From contig NZ_RJVF01000009.1 in the NCBI RefSeq assembly GCF_003752175.1, positions 806,001-870,000 of the forward strand: a stretch of DNA of 64,000 bases, read 5' to 3'. Origin of the DNA: Comamonas sp. BIGb0124. Its GTDB lineage: Bacteria > Pseudomonadota > Gammaproteobacteria > Burkholderiales > Burkholderiaceae_C. The notes beneath the pieces are model-generated. The model was not told where the DNA came from and did not search any database. It saw only the letters and a list, made by a program, of their open reading frames with translations. Positions 16,084 through 25,129 of the stretch are shown here, piece after piece. Position 1 is the first letter of the stretch; each line of letters opens with the position of its first letter. The position numbers and the translations under genes were made by a program.

Positions 16084-16310
16084 GGAAGACTTTCAGGTAA
16101 GAGGTAGGGAATTCGGGCAACTCGACCCCCTGGGACCGGCTGCATGACGACCCGGCCGAACAAAGACCGCCGGTGCCGCGGACTCGAGGCCTCGCGGTGT
16201 CCGGCGGCTGGCTCGGACTGCCGGCTCGGGGGCCGGGTCAACGTCGGATTATGGCAGCGGAACAAGATGTTCCGGTCCAGATACAGGGCCGGGTGCAGTG
16301 CCCGAGGCGG

Positions 16311-16574
16311 TCAGGCCTGGCCTTGCAGCAACGGCACCAGGCCGCCTTTGCTGTCGAGCGCGATCAGGTCGTCGCAGCCGCCGACATGCGTTTCGCCGAT
16401 GAAGATCTGCGGCACGGTGCGGCGGCCTGTCAGTTCCATCATGCGCACGCGCTCGTCGGCCAACTGGTCGATGCGGATTTCCTCGATGTGTTCCACGCCC
16501 TTGCTCTTGAGCACCTGCTTGGCGCGAATGCAGTACGGGCATACGGCAGTGGTGTACATCTTGACGGCTTGCAT
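16311..16574 (-). CDS. grxC: glutaredoxin 3
   Basis: 87-residue thiol-disulfide oxidoreductase. ATG 16574 (MQAVKMYTTAVCPYC) gives the normal glutaredoxin 3 length; upstream in-frame starts add a non-homologous extension. The active site CPYC is at about residues 12-15, and the glutathione-binding blocks TVPQIFIGETHVGGCDDL are intact. It lies 51 bp after the rhodanese gene and 227 bp before secB, the usual order in Burkholderiales. Confidence 0.96.
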   Translation of the reverse strand: MQAVKMYTTAVCPYCIRAKQVLKSKGVEHIEEIRIDQLADERVRMMELTGRRTVPQIFIGETHVGGCDDLIALDSKGGLVPLLQGQA

Positions 16575-16625
16575 GACGGATCCTTTGTGCAAATCAGGAG
16601 AAGAGGGAATAGCCGAGCTGGGGGC

Positions 16626-17033
16626 TCAGGCCGATTTTTCAACCGGCAGCTCCGCCGTGCGCCAGCCCTTGAGACCGCCGGAGATGGCGTCGACATGGGT
16701 GTATCCCAGCTTCTTGATCTGCGCCACGGCCTTGCCTGCGCGCGAACCGGTGGCGCACATCACGATGATGGGCGTCGCCTTGTTCTTCACCACCTGGGGC
16801 AGCCGGGTGTCGATCTCGGCCGCCGGCACGTGCTTGGCACCCCGGGCATGACCCGCCGCGTACTCGGTCGCATCGCGGACGTCGATCAGCACGCCTTTTT
16901 CGCGGTTGATGCGCTGCACGGCCGCAGCGGCCGTGAGCGAGGAACGGGCGCCCTGCAGTGCAGGCAGGAACAGCATGGCGCCGGACGCGAGGGCCACCAG
17001 GATCAATATCCAGTTCTGGGTAATGAAGTTCAC
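16626..17033 (-). CDS. membrane-anchored rhodanese-like protein
   Basis: 135 residues. One N-terminal membrane helix (WILILVALASGAMLFL) is followed by a single rhodanese domain (about 35-130). The active-site loop is CATGSRA, with the catalytic Cys in VMCATGSRAGKA. Conserved lead-in motifs are LIDVRDATEYAAGHARGAKHVP and the closing GGLKGW. It may carry sulfur or handle persulfide near the membrane. First gene of the grxC-secB unit and divergent from gpmA across 135 bp. Confidence 0.93.
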   Translation of the reverse strand: MNFITQNWILILVALASGAMLFLPALQGARSSLTAAAAVQRINREKGVLIDVRDATEYAAGHARGAKHVPAAEIDTRLPQVVKNKATPIIVMCATGSRAGKAVAQIKKLGYTHVDAISGGLKGWRTAELPVEKSA

Positions 17034-17168
17034 AACTATCCTTGTTGGGCTATCGAAAATCCAGCATTTTAGAATGGCGTATTGCCCGGGGGTGTGAAAT
17101 GCTTCCGGAAGCCGGTCGCCGCGAGGCCTCCGGTGCTGCCTGTTCCATAACTCAGACGAGAGACTCTC

Positions 17169-17915
17169 ATGTACAAGCTAGTTCTGATCCGCCACGGCGA
17201 ATCGACCTGGAACCTGGAAAACCGCTTCACCGGGTGGACCGACGTGGACCTGACGCCCACGGGCGTGGAACAGGCCAAGCAGGCCGGCCGGCTGCTCAAG
17301 GAAGGCGGCTACGACTTCGACCTGGCCTACACCAGCGTGCTGCAGCGCGCCATCCACACCCTCTGGCACGCCCTCGACGAACTCGAACGCCCCTGGCTGC
17401 CCGTGGTGCACAGCTGGCGCCTCAACGAACGCCACTACGGCGGCCTGCAAGGCCTCAACAAGGCCGAGACCGCCAAGAAGTACGGCGACGAACAGGTGCT
17501 GGTGTGGCGCCGCAGCTACGACACGCCGCCGCCGGCACTCGAAGCCGACGACCCCCGCAGCGAACGTGGCGACCGCCGTTACGACAACCTGGGCAAAGGC
17601 GAGAGCGTCCCGCTGACCGAGTGCCTCAAGGACACCGTGGCGCGTGTGCTGCCCTTCTGGAACGATAGCATCGCCCCCGCCATCCTGGGCGGCAAGCGGG
17701 TGGTCATTGCCGCTCACGGCAACTCCATCCGGGCGCTGGTCAAGTACCTCGACGACATCTCGGACGATGCCATCGTGAGCCTCAACATCCCCAACGGCAT
17801 CCCGCTGGTGTACGAGCTCGACGCCGATCTGCGCCCCATCCGCAGCTACTACCTGGGCGATGCCGATGCCGTGGCCAAGGCCGCGGCAGCCGTGGCCAAC
17901 CAGGGCAAGGCCTGA
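17169..17915 (+). CDS. gpmA: 2,3-bisphosphoglycerate-dependent phosphoglycerate mutase
   Basis: Glycolytic/gluconeogenic enzyme interconverting 3- and 2-phosphoglycerate through a phosphohistidine. 248 residues, the normal length. It shows LIRHGEST with the phospho-acceptor His9, [28 protein letters not shown] and the second catalytic His in [12 protein letters not shown]. Divergent from the rhodanese gene; ctpA follows 176 bp downstream. Confidence 0.98.
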   Translation: MYKLVLIRHGESTWNLENRFTGWTDVDLTPTGVEQAKQAGRLLKEGGYDFDLAYTSVLQRAIHTLWHALDELERPWLPVVHSWRLNERHYGGLQGLNKAETAKKYGDEQVLVWRRSYDTPPPALEADDPRSERGDRRYDNLGKGESVPLTECLKDTVARVLPFWNDSIAPAILGGKRVVIAAHGNSIRALVKYLDDISDDAIVSLNIPNGIPLVYELDADLRPIRSYYLGDADAVAKAAAAVANQGKA

Positions 17916-18091
17916 GGTCAGCCGACCGGGGATGCCGGCCCGCCGTGGGCTGGCATCCTCTGTGCGTGTCGGAAGATGGCGGAACCATTGGGCGTGTGCG
18001 GTACTCGCACGCTGCAGCAGGTTGCTAGTCATGAGACACTGATGGCTGCCACGGGCATGGATGCCCGTGATGGCGCAAGGAAAGAGCAGAG

Positions 18092-19651
18092 ATGGGTCAA
18101 AAACTGAAAATCGCGGGCTGGATTTCGATCGGCGCGTTTGCAGGCGCACTCACGATGGTGCAATTGCAGGCTGTTGCAAGAGGGGGACCGACGCCGTTGC
18201 CGCTCGAGCAGTTGCAGCAATTCGCGGCGGTCTTCGGCATCGTCAAGACGGATTACGTCGAGGCGGTCGACGAGAAAAAGCTGATCACCGACGCCATCTC
18301 GGGCATGGTTTCCAGCCTGGATCCCCACTCCCAGTATTTCGACGAGAAGACCTTCAAGGAATTCCGCGAAGGCACGACCGGCCGTTTTGTCGGTGTAGGC
18401 ATCGAGATCACACAGGAAGACGGCCTGGTCAAGGTGGTCTCGCCCATCGAAGGCTCGCCTGCCTACAGGGCCGGCCTCAAGCCCAGCGACCTGATCACCC
18501 GCATCGACGACACGGCCGTGCGCGGCCTGAGCCTCAACGATGCCGTCAAGCGCATGCGGGGCGAGGCGGGCACCAAGGTCACGCTCACCATCTTCCGCAA
18601 GGACGAGAACCGCACCTTCCCGGTGACGGTCACCCGCGAGGAGATCAAGACCCAGTCCGTCAAGGGCCGGGTGGTGGAACCGGGCTATGCCTGGATCCGC
18701 CTGACGCAGTTCCAGGAACGCACGGTCGAGGATTTCGTGCGCAAGGTGCAGGAAATCTATGCCGACCAGCCCAAGCTCAAGGGCCTGGTGCTGGATCTGC
18801 GCAACGACCCGGGCGGCCTGCTCGATGCGGCCGTTGCGGTGTCCGCGGCTTTCCTGCCCGACAACGCGCTGGTGGTCAGCACCAAGGGTCAGTTGCCCGA
18901 CAGCAATTCCGAGTACCGTGCCACGCCGGCCGATTACCAGCGCCGCGGCGCTCCCGATCTGCTGCGCACGCTGCCGGCCGCACTGAAGTCCGTGCCCCTG
19001 GTCGTGCTCGTCAACGAAGGCTCGGCCTCGGCCAGCGAGATCGTGTCCGGTGCGCTGCAGGATCACAAGCGCGCCACCATCATGGGCAGCCAGACCTTCG
19101 GCAAGGGCTCGGTGCAGACCGTGCGCGCCCTGGGCCCGGACACCGGCCTCAAGATCACCACGGCGCGTTACTACACGCCGAGCGGCAACTCGATCCAGGC
19201 GAAGGGCATCGTGCCCGACGTGATGGTCGACGACACCAAGGACGGCAGCCCGTTCGCCATCCTGCGGACCCGCGAGGCCGATCTGGCGCAGCACTTGACC
19301 GCCGGTCGCGGAACCGAGGCCGCCGCCGTCGATCCCGAGCGTGAAAAAGCACGCCAGGAAGCGCTGCGCAAGCTCGAGGAAGAGTCCAAGAAGCCGCAGT
19401 CCGAGCGCAAGGTGCCCGAACTCGGCAGCAACGACGACTTCCAGCTGCAGCAGGCCATCAACCAGCTCAAGGGCCAGCCGGTCGTGGTGAGCAAGACCCT
19501 GACCGAACGGCCCGCCGTTCCCGAAGGCACGGCCGCCAAGCCCGTGGCCACGCCGCCGGCCCAGCCCGGCGCACCGGCCCGTACCCCTGGCGACAAGACG
19601 CCGGTGCCGGCCGAGAAGGTCGAGCCCCCGGCCAGCAAGCCGGCGCCTTGA
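18092..19651 (+). CDS. ctpA: C-terminal processing protease, S41 family
   Basis: Periplasmic tail-specific protease anchored by an N-terminal segment (IAGWISIGAFAGALTMVQL, about 6-24). A PDZ domain (about 90-175; FVGVGIEITQEDGLVKVVSP) precedes the S41 peptidase core. The Ser/Lys dyad is Ser313 in GSASASEIVSG and Lys338 in TFGKGSVQT, spaced by 25 residues as in the family. A charged and Pro-rich tail makes the protein 519 residues, longer than the usual 430-480. The order gpmA-ctpA-moeB is conserved in Burkholderiales. A strong hairpin follows the stop. Confidence 0.95.
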   Translation: MGQKLKIAGWISIGAFAGALTMVQLQAVARGGPTPLPLEQLQQFAAVFGIVKTDYVEAVDEKKLITDAISGMVSSLDPHSQYFDEKTFKEFREGTTGRFVGVGIEITQEDGLVKVVSPIEGSPAYRAGLKPSDLITRIDDTAVRGLSLNDAVKRMRGEAGTKVTLTIFRKDENRTFPVTVTREEIKTQSVKGRVVEPGYAWIRLTQFQERTVEDFVRKVQEIYADQPKLKGLVLDLRNDPGGLLDAAVAVSAAFLPDNALVVSTKGQLPDSNSEYRATPADYQRRGAPDLLRTLPAALKSVPLVVLVNEGSASASEIVSGALQDHKRATIMGSQTFGKGSVQTVRALGPDTGLKITTARYYTPSGNSIQAKGIVPDVMVDDTKDGSPFAILRTREADLAQHLTAGRGTEAAAVDPEREKARQEALRKLEEESKKPQSERKVPELGSNDDFQLQQAINQLKGQPVVVSKTLTERPAVPEGTAAKPVATPPAQPGAPARTPGDKTPVPAEKVEPPASKPAP

Positions 19652-19690
19652 GCGGCCTGCCGGCCCTGAACCGGGCCGGCCATGCCAAGA

Positions 19691-19728
19691 AAGGGCACCA
19701 AGCCTGCGGCTGGTGCCCTTGTGCTTTT
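19691..19728 (+). terminator. rho-independent terminator after ctpA
   Basis: A perfect 10-bp stem, AAGGGCACCA (19691-19700) with TGGTGCCCTT (19711-19720), has a ten-base loop and is followed by GTGCTTTT. It lies 40 bp past the ctpA stop, so moeB probably has its own promoter. Confidence 0.75.
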
Positions 19729-19803
19729 CCCGCTTTGGGTTTTTTTGTGTTGTGATGAACGTGCGTGTGCCCGAGGGCATGCCCGAGCCAGGACGGCCGT
19801 GTG

Positions 19804-20556
19804 ATGAATGACGATCAACTGCTGCGCTATTCGCGCCACATTCTGCTCGACGAGATCGGCGACGAGGGGCAGGAGCGGCTGCTGTCGTCGCATGCGCTGA
19901 TCGTCGGTGCAGGCGGACTCGGATCGCCTGCGGCACTTTATCTGGGGTCGGCTGGCGTGGGCCGAATCACCCTGGCGGACGACGATGTGGTCGACGTCAC
20001 CAACCTGCAGCGCCAGATCGCACACGACCTGGCGGCCGTGGGCCGCAACAAGGCCCTGTCGGCCGCGGACCGTGTCGGCTCGATCAATCCCGAGGTGCAG
20101 CTGCAGGCGTTGGCGCAGCGCCTCGAGGGCCAGGCGCTGGCCGAGCAGGTCGCCCTGGCCGACGTGGTGCTGGACTGCACCGACAACTTCGCCACCCGGC
20201 AGGCCATCAATGCGGCCTGCGTTCGGCATCGCAAGCCCCTGGTTTCGGGGGCTGCGATTCGCTTCGACGCGCAGATCGGCGTGTACGACCTGCGCGATGC
20301 GCAGTCGCCGTGTTATGCCTGCCTGTTCCCGCCGTCCCAGGTGCCGGAGGAGGTCCGGTGTGCGGTGATGGGCGTGTTTGCCCCGCTGGTCGGCATCGTG
20401 GGCAGCATGCAGGCCGCCGAGGCATTGAAGCTGCTGCTGGGCATCGGCCCGACGCTGGCGGGCCGGCTGCAGATGCTCGACGCGCGCAGCATGCGCTGGA
20501 GCGAACTCAAGGTGCCGCGGCAGCCTGCCTGCCCCGTCTGCGGCGGCCGGCACTGA
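19804..20556 (+). CDS. moeB: MoeB/ThiF family adenylyltransferase
   Basis: E1-like enzyme that adenylates the C-terminal Gly-Gly of a ubiquitin-like sulfur carrier (MoaD or ThiS). 250 residues, starting at ATG 19804 (a GTG at 19801 is also possible). The N-terminus RYSRHILLDEIGDEGQERL and the nucleotide loop GAGGLGSPAALYLGSAGVG are typical. Two CxxC zinc pairs are present (CYAC in SPCYACLFP, and CPVC near the end). Gene order after ctpA matches the Burkholderiales moeB. Sequence alone does not separate MoeB from ThiF/HesA. Confidence 0.9.
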   Translation: MNDDQLLRYSRHILLDEIGDEGQERLLSSHALIVGAGGLGSPAALYLGSAGVGRITLADDDVVDVTNLQRQIAHDLAAVGRNKALSAADRVGSINPEVQLQALAQRLEGQALAEQVALADVVLDCTDNFATRQAINAACVRHRKPLVSGAAIRFDAQIGVYDLRDAQSPCYACLFPPSQVPEEVRCAVMGVFAPLVGIVGSMQAAEALKLLLGIGPTLAGRLQMLDARSMRWSELKVPRQPACPVCGGRH

Positions 20557-20592
20557 ATCGGCTGCCGGGGGCGGGCAGCCGCGATCCGGGCC

Positions 20593-21663
20593 TCAGGCCT
20601 CGATGAGCGCCTGGATCTGGTCGTACAGCGCCCGGGGGATCTGAATGCCGTGGACCTGGGCCGCGCGCTCCAGCGCCAGGCGCCGGGCTCCGGCCAGACG
20701 CACGCCGTCGTCCTCGAACATCGACAGCACCAGTTCTTCGAGGCGGGCATGGTATTCGGCCTGCCCGGCCATGGCGCCCGGATCGATCAGGATGAACAGA
20801 TGCCCCGAGCGCAGCGGGCCGCCTTCGTCGGTGAAGAACGTCCCCATTTCGTAGCTGAAGTTGGCGCCGAGCAGGGCGCTGGCCAGGATCTCGACCATCA
20901 GGGCCAGCATGGCGCCCTTGGGGCTGCTGACCGCCCCGATGGGCAGCATCGAGCCGGCCAGACCGGCCACGGGGTCGGTGGTCGGCTGGCCGTCGGCATC
21001 CACGGCCCAGCCCAGCGGGATGGATTCGCCGCGTTGCGCGGCCGTCATCAGCTTGCCGCGCGCCACTTCGGAGAGCGCCAGGTCGATCATGAGCGGATCG
21101 GCCGGCTGGTTGCCCGCCTGGCGCGGAAAGATCGCCGCGATGGGGTTGGTGCCGAACAGGGCGCGCTTGCCGCCCGCCGCGGGCATACAGGCCGACGCGT
21201 TGGTGAAGCCCAGTCCGATCATGCCGGCGGCAGCGACGGGTCGCAGGTGGTCGACCAGCACGCCGGCGTGGTGGCTGTTGGTTACGCCCAACAGGGCAAT
21301 ACCCTGTGTTCGGGCCATGCCGATGGCTTCGGCGATACCCATGTCGCAGGCGGCAAAAGAAAAACCATCCTTGGCATCGATCAGCAGCGCTGCACCACGG
21401 CGGTGCGCCACGACGGGGTGTACGTCGCCGTGCGCGCGTCCGGTGCGCAGGTGGCCTGCGTACGAAGGAACACGGCCGAGTCCATGCGAAGACAGGCCCT
21501 GAGCCTCGGCCTGCACCAGCGCCCGTGCGGCGGGCCGTGCGTTTTCGGGGAGCGCGCCCGCAGTGGTCAACGCCCGGACCACCAGGTCCTGCGCTTCGTC
21601 CATCGTCAGGTTGACCGTGTTCGGCTTGAGGGGGGGCGTGGCGTTGGAAACGGGATGAGACAT
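20593..21663 (-). CDS. malate/L-lactate/ureidoglycolate-type dehydrogenase (Ldh_2 family)
   Basis: NAD(P)-dependent dehydrogenase of the non-Rossmann malate/L-lactate family (MdH/YiaK/AllD type), 356 residues. Motifs are LVQAEAQGLSSHGLGRVPSY, the active-site His in NSHHAGVLVDHLRP, GGKRALFGTNPIA and LGWAVDADGQPTTDP. The start at MSHPVSNATP gives the normal domain boundary, but no convincing Shine-Dalgarno sequence precedes it, so the true start could be farther upstream. It converges on moeB (36 bp). The exact hydroxy acid cannot be told from sequence. Confidence 0.9.
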   Translation of the reverse strand: MSHPVSNATPPLKPNTVNLTMDEAQDLVVRALTTAGALPENARPAARALVQAEAQGLSSHGLGRVPSYAGHLRTGRAHGDVHPVVAHRRGAALLIDAKDGFSFAACDMGIAEAIGMARTQGIALLGVTNSHHAGVLVDHLRPVAAAGMIGLGFTNASACMPAAGGKRALFGTNPIAAIFPRQAGNQPADPLMIDLALSEVARGKLMTAAQRGESIPLGWAVDADGQPTTDPVAGLAGSMLPIGAVSSPKGAMLALMVEILASALLGANFSYEMGTFFTDEGGPLRSGHLFILIDPGAMAGQAEYHARLEELVLSMFEDDGVRLAGARRLALERAAQVHGIQIPRALYDQIQALIEA

Positions 21664-21912
21664 CTTGGAGGGGTGAGGTTGGCGCAGGCGTTCGGAAAGG
21701 GGCTGCAGGAAGGCAAGGGCCGACGGTTGCGGAGCAGTCCCAAGCATACCCCTTTGCGTCGGCGGGCATTCCGGCGCCAGGGGCTGCCGGCCCGGCGTGT
21801 GGCCGACAGCGGCCATTCACCCGCGCACACGGCTTAAAATCACCCGTCAGGTTTCTGAATGCCCCGGCACGCCGGCTCGGGGCCAGGCCTGGGCTTTCCT
21901 GATCGGTTCACG

Positions 21913-22548
21913 ATGTCTCTTTACAACGCCCCGTTTGAAATCCATGTCCACGGCGATGTTCCGCTGAGGGCCGACGTCGAACTGACCCAACTGCAAGAAG
22001 CACTCAAGCCGCTGTGGAGCTACGCCGGCGCGCGCTCGCTGGCCGACGGCGCCGCCAGCAGCTACGACGACGAGCCCGGCATCCGCTACGACAACAAGAC
22101 CCACGTCCTGCACATGTGCTGGACGGTCGGCGGCGACGAGGATTTCCGCCAGTCGCTCGACGACATGTGCATGGCCCTCAATGAACTGGCCGAGCGCGGC
22201 GCCTTCATCGAAGTCACCTTCTACGACACCGCTTTCGACGATGACGAGGAAGAGGGCCGCGAAGACGAATCGCGCGACGATTTCGTCATGCTGTTCGTGG
22301 GCCCCACGCCGGCGGCCATCATGCAGGTCCAGCGCGACCTGCTGATCCAGGACGTCGTCAATCTCATGGAGCGCCACTTCGACGGCTCCGAGCTGGGCGG
22401 CGTGGTGCAGGAAATCGACAAGCTCTTCGAAGATCGTTTCGATGCGCTGGTCGAGTCGCTGCAGGTCGGGCGTCCGCCGCGCGGTACCGGCAATCCGGGC
22501 AGCGGCGGACGGGGCAACAACGGCCGCAAACCCCGCCACTTGCACTGA
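21913..22548 (+). CDS. conserved hypothetical protein, acidic
   Basis: 211 residues with no signal peptide or membrane segment. ATG 21913 (MSLYNAPFEIHVHGDVP) is preferred to an ATG at 21859. It is rich in Asp/Glu (DDDEEEGREDESRDD at about 111-125) and has a Gly/Arg-rich basic tail (RPPRGTGNPGSGGRGNNGR). The body alternates strands and helices, with DMCMALNELAERGAFIEVTF in the middle. It resembles conserved Burkholderiales proteins of unknown function that I cannot name with certainty. It stands alone, divergent from the dehydrogenase gene. Confidence 0.75.
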   Translation: MSLYNAPFEIHVHGDVPLRADVELTQLQEALKPLWSYAGARSLADGAASSYDDEPGIRYDNKTHVLHMCWTVGGDEDFRQSLDDMCMALNELAERGAFIEVTFYDTAFDDDEEEGREDESRDDFVMLFVGPTPAAIMQVQRDLLIQDVVNLMERHFDGSELGGVVQEIDKLFEDRFDALVESLQVGRPPRGTGNPGSGGRGNNGRKPRHLH

Positions 22549-22774
22549 AACCGGGCGTCCGTCTCGGGGGATTGCCATGAAGGCGTCACGGAATGACGCC
22601 AGCATGCGGGGCTGCCATGACGGGCCGGTTGCATCGCGCGAGTGTGCACGGGTCTTGCATGCACGGATCCTGCTGATCCACCCGGACTCACCCCGATAGC
22701 CTTTCAAGGCCGATCTGCTTAGAGTGGGGGCTTGCGGTGCAGCAGCGATCGCAGCTACTTTTTGTGCCCACCCG

Positions 22775-23173
22775 ATGAAGATTGCCCTGTCCCTCCGTCT
22801 GTTGCCTGCATGCTTCGCCCTGCTGGCGACAGGCTGTGCGTCCACCTCGCATGTCGCGCGTTACCAGCAGCAGGATTGTCCCTCGCTGGCGGCCGAGACC
22901 CGCAACGCCCAGCGCCAGCTGGCGGAATACAGCGACTGGATCGTCGACTCCCCCGCCAAGACGCGTGTGGTCGACGCGCCGGGTTTTCTGCTCTGGCCCG
23001 CATTTGCCTTTCTGGAAGACCAGCGCGGCCGCGATACGCGCTTCGACGACCTGCGCGATCGTTACCTCGCGCTGGCCGAAGCCAGTGCCAACCGCGCCTG
23101 CACGATGGCCTCGCCGCGGCCGGTCGACCAGCACGAGGTGCCGCGCGTATCGTGGCGCAGCGACCAAGGCTGA
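22775..23173 (+). CDS. small lipoprotein, hypothetical
   Basis: 132 residues with a clear lipoprotein signal (lipobox ATGC, Cys21). The mature part contains DCPSLAAETRNAQRQLAEYSDWIVDSP and a middle hydrophobic stretch GFLLWPAFAFL, then a mostly helical Arg/Ala-rich end. No family recognised. It is probably expressed alone; the region after its stop contains a short heptamer repeat. Confidence 0.7.
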   Translation: MKIALSLRLLPACFALLATGCASTSHVARYQQQDCPSLAAETRNAQRQLAEYSDWIVDSPAKTRVVDAPGFLLWPAFAFLEDQRGRDTRFDDLRDRYLALAEASANRACTMASPRPVDQHEVPRVSWRSDQG

Positions 23174-23180
23174 CGCCGAC

Positions 23181-23201
23181 CGCAGACCGCAGACCGCAGA
23201 C
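23181..23201. repeat. three tandem CGCAGAC heptamers
   Basis: Three perfect copies of the 7-mer CGCAGAC begin eight bases after the lipoprotein stop codon, preceded by a near copy (CGCCGAC, 23174-23180). Because the unit is not a multiple of three, copy-number change would not affect the upstream frame. No role seen. Confidence 0.7.
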
Positions 23202-23333
23202 CACAGGCCCGCATCCCCGGTTTTTTGCGATCCGGCTGTTCCTTTGGTGCGGCCGGCGGAACTGTGGTGCGGCCAGCTTCTCACAACACGGGTATGAGGA
23301 GCCGTGTGTCGTGTGCTCCACCGATCTGGAGTG

Positions 23334-24416
23334 ATGAAGCCCATGACGAGGTTGTTGATTCCGCCCCTGTTGAACCGAAGAAACTTTGTGTGCGCGGCCG
23401 CCGGCCTGCCGGCATGGGCCTGGGCGCAGTCCGATGCCCCGGCGGCGCGCGGCGCGCGCAAGGCAGGCGATGCGAGGGGTGACGGGCCGGAAGGCCTGGA
23501 GGCGGTGTTGACGGCGGCCGGGGCGCTCGAACCCCTTCAGGCCGTCGTCGTGTCGCGCCATGGGCAACGGCTCGCCGAGCGGGCCTATGGACGGCGTGCC
23601 CTGGCTGCCGCCACCAACATCAAGTCGGCCAGCAAGACGGTGGTGTCGGCGCTGGTGGGTGCGGCGATAGACCGCGGTGTGCTGACAGGAACGGATCAGC
23701 GCGTCGCGGCCTTGCTGCCTGGCGATCTGCCGCGCGACCCCGATCCACGGCTGGCCCGGCTCACGGTCGGGCACCTGCTGTCCATGCAGGCGGGCCTGCA
23801 GCGGACCTCGGGCCCCCACTACGGTCGCTGGGTGGCCAGCCGAAACTGGGTACGCAGTGCGCTGGCCCAGGATTTCGTCGACGAGCCGGGCGGCGGCATG
23901 CTGTATTCGACGGGTTCGACGCACCTGCTCTCGGCGATCCTGACCCGCCGTAGCGGTCGTTCGACCCTGGCGCTGGCGCGGGACTGGCTGGCACCGCTGG
24001 GCGGATTTGCCATCGTCGACTGGGAGCGCGATCCCCAAGGCATCTACTTGGGGGGCAACCAGATGGCGATGAGCCCGCGCTCGCTGCTGGCCTTTGGTGA
24101 ACTGTATGTGCGCGGCGGCCTGACGGCCGACGGCCGGCGGCTGCTGTCGCAGGACTGGATCGAGCAGTCCTGGCGCCCCCGCACCACGTCGGTGTTCAAT
24201 GGCGACGGTTATGGCTACGGCTGGTTCCTGCGCCGCATGGCAGGGCACGACGTGCGTTATGCCTGGGGCTACGGCGGGCAGATGCTGTACGTGGTGCCGG
24301 CGGCCGGGCTGGTGGTGGCCATGACGTCGGATGAGTCTTCGCCATCGGCGCGCACCGGCTACCGCGACCGCCTGCATGCCCTGCTGGAAGAGATCGTGAC
24401 ACGGGCCGCGGGCTGA
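23334..24416 (+). CDS. serine hydrolase, beta-lactamase/esterase family
   Basis: 360 residues with an N-terminal twin-arginine-type signal (NRRNFVCAAAGLPAWAWAQ, about 14-32), so probably exported folded. The fold is that of class C beta-lactamases/DD-peptidases: Ser98-x-x-Lys101 (SASK), a Tyr motif in GMLYSTGSTHLLS and a terminal WGYGGQM block in place of KTG. ATG 23334 has GGAG three bases upstream, which is tight. Such proteins include esterases, D-aminopeptidases and 6-aminohexanoate-dimer hydrolases, and GNQMAMSPRSLLAFGELYVRGG resembles that last group. A true antibiotic-resistance role is unlikely. Confidence 0.88.
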   Translation: MKPMTRLLIPPLLNRRNFVCAAAGLPAWAWAQSDAPAARGARKAGDARGDGPEGLEAVLTAAGALEPLQAVVVSRHGQRLAERAYGRRALAAATNIKSASKTVVSALVGAAIDRGVLTGTDQRVAALLPGDLPRDPDPRLARLTVGHLLSMQAGLQRTSGPHYGRWVASRNWVRSALAQDFVDEPGGGMLYSTGSTHLLSAILTRRSGRSTLALARDWLAPLGGFAIVDWERDPQGIYLGGNQMAMSPRSLLAFGELYVRGGLTADGRRLLSQDWIEQSWRPRTTSVFNGDGYGYGWFLRRMAGHDVRYAWGYGGQMLYVVPAAGLVVAMTSDESSPSARTGYRDRLHALLEEIVTRAAG

Positions 24417-24513
24417 CGCACCGCAAGACCCCGACCCGGCGCCAGCGCACGCCGCATGGCATAGTGCGACCGCAGGCGCGCCGGCAGCAGGCGGCCTCGT
24501 ACAAGGAGTTGAG

Positions 24514-25089
24514 ATGAGTCACCCCATCGCGGCCGTGCCGCTCGAGAAGGCCTATCGGCTGCTCAATCATGGACCGACGACACTGGTGTCGGCTCGCCAC
24601 GCGGGCGTCGACGACGTCATGGCCGCATCCTGGGCCTGTGCCCTGGACTTCGCACCGGCCAAGCTGACGGTGGTGCTGGACAAGAGCACGCGCACCCGCC
24701 AATTGGTCGAGCGGAGCGGGCGTTTTGTCATCCATGTGCCGACGGTTGCGCAGGTGAGGCTGACGCATCAGGTGGGACACAGCAGTCTGGCGGACGAGCC
24801 CGGCAAGCTCCAGCGGTGCGGCGTGACGCTGTTCGACATCGAGGGACAGGATCTGCCTTTCGTGCAGGGCTGCTCGGCCTGGCTGGCCTGCCGGCTGGTG
24901 CCGGAGCCGCACAACCAGCAGGCCTATGACCTGTTCATCGGCGAGGTGACCGGAGCCTGGGCGGACAGCCGTGTGTTCTCGGACGGTCACTGGCATTTCG
25001 AACAGGCCGATCCCGACCTGCGCAGCCTGCACTACATTGCCGGCGGACGTTTTTATGCGATCGGCGATGCGTTGGATGTGACGCCCTGA
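24514..25089 (+). CDS. flavin reductase-like / FMN-binding split-barrel protein
   Basis: 191-residue protein of the flavin reductase (DIM6/NTAB) family, which binds FMN and often supplies reduced flavin to a monooxygenase. Family features are MAASWACALDFAPAKLTVVLDKSTRTRQLVERSGRF with the flavin-contact positions, HVPTVAQ, and the closing HYIAGGRFYAIGD. AAGGAG lies just before the ATG. It could be a partner for SsuD, but it lies 20 kb away and next to a hydrolase, so this is only a possibility. Confidence 0.85.
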   Translation: MSHPIAAVPLEKAYRLLNHGPTTLVSARHAGVDDVMAASWACALDFAPAKLTVVLDKSTRTRQLVERSGRFVIHVPTVAQVRLTHQVGHSSLADEPGKLQRCGVTLFDIEGQDLPFVQGCSAWLACRLVPEPHNQQAYDLFIGEVTGAWADSRVFSDGHWHFEQADPDLRSLHYIAGGRFYAIGDALDVTP

Positions 25090-25129
25090 ACCGGCACCGG
25101 GCCGGATGGCGGTGGCGATGCACGGCGAG

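Noticed and set aside
17925-17965. Hairpin after gpmA (GATGCCGGCCC / GGGCTGGCATC)
   Set aside because: Stable stem but no T-run; a terminator is possible, yet the evidence is too weak.
23334-24416. Antibiotic-resistance beta-lactamase
   Set aside because: The SxxK site fits the fold, but the C-terminal motif is WGYGG rather than KTG and the sequence resembles esterase/amide-hydrolase members, so resistance is not claimed.
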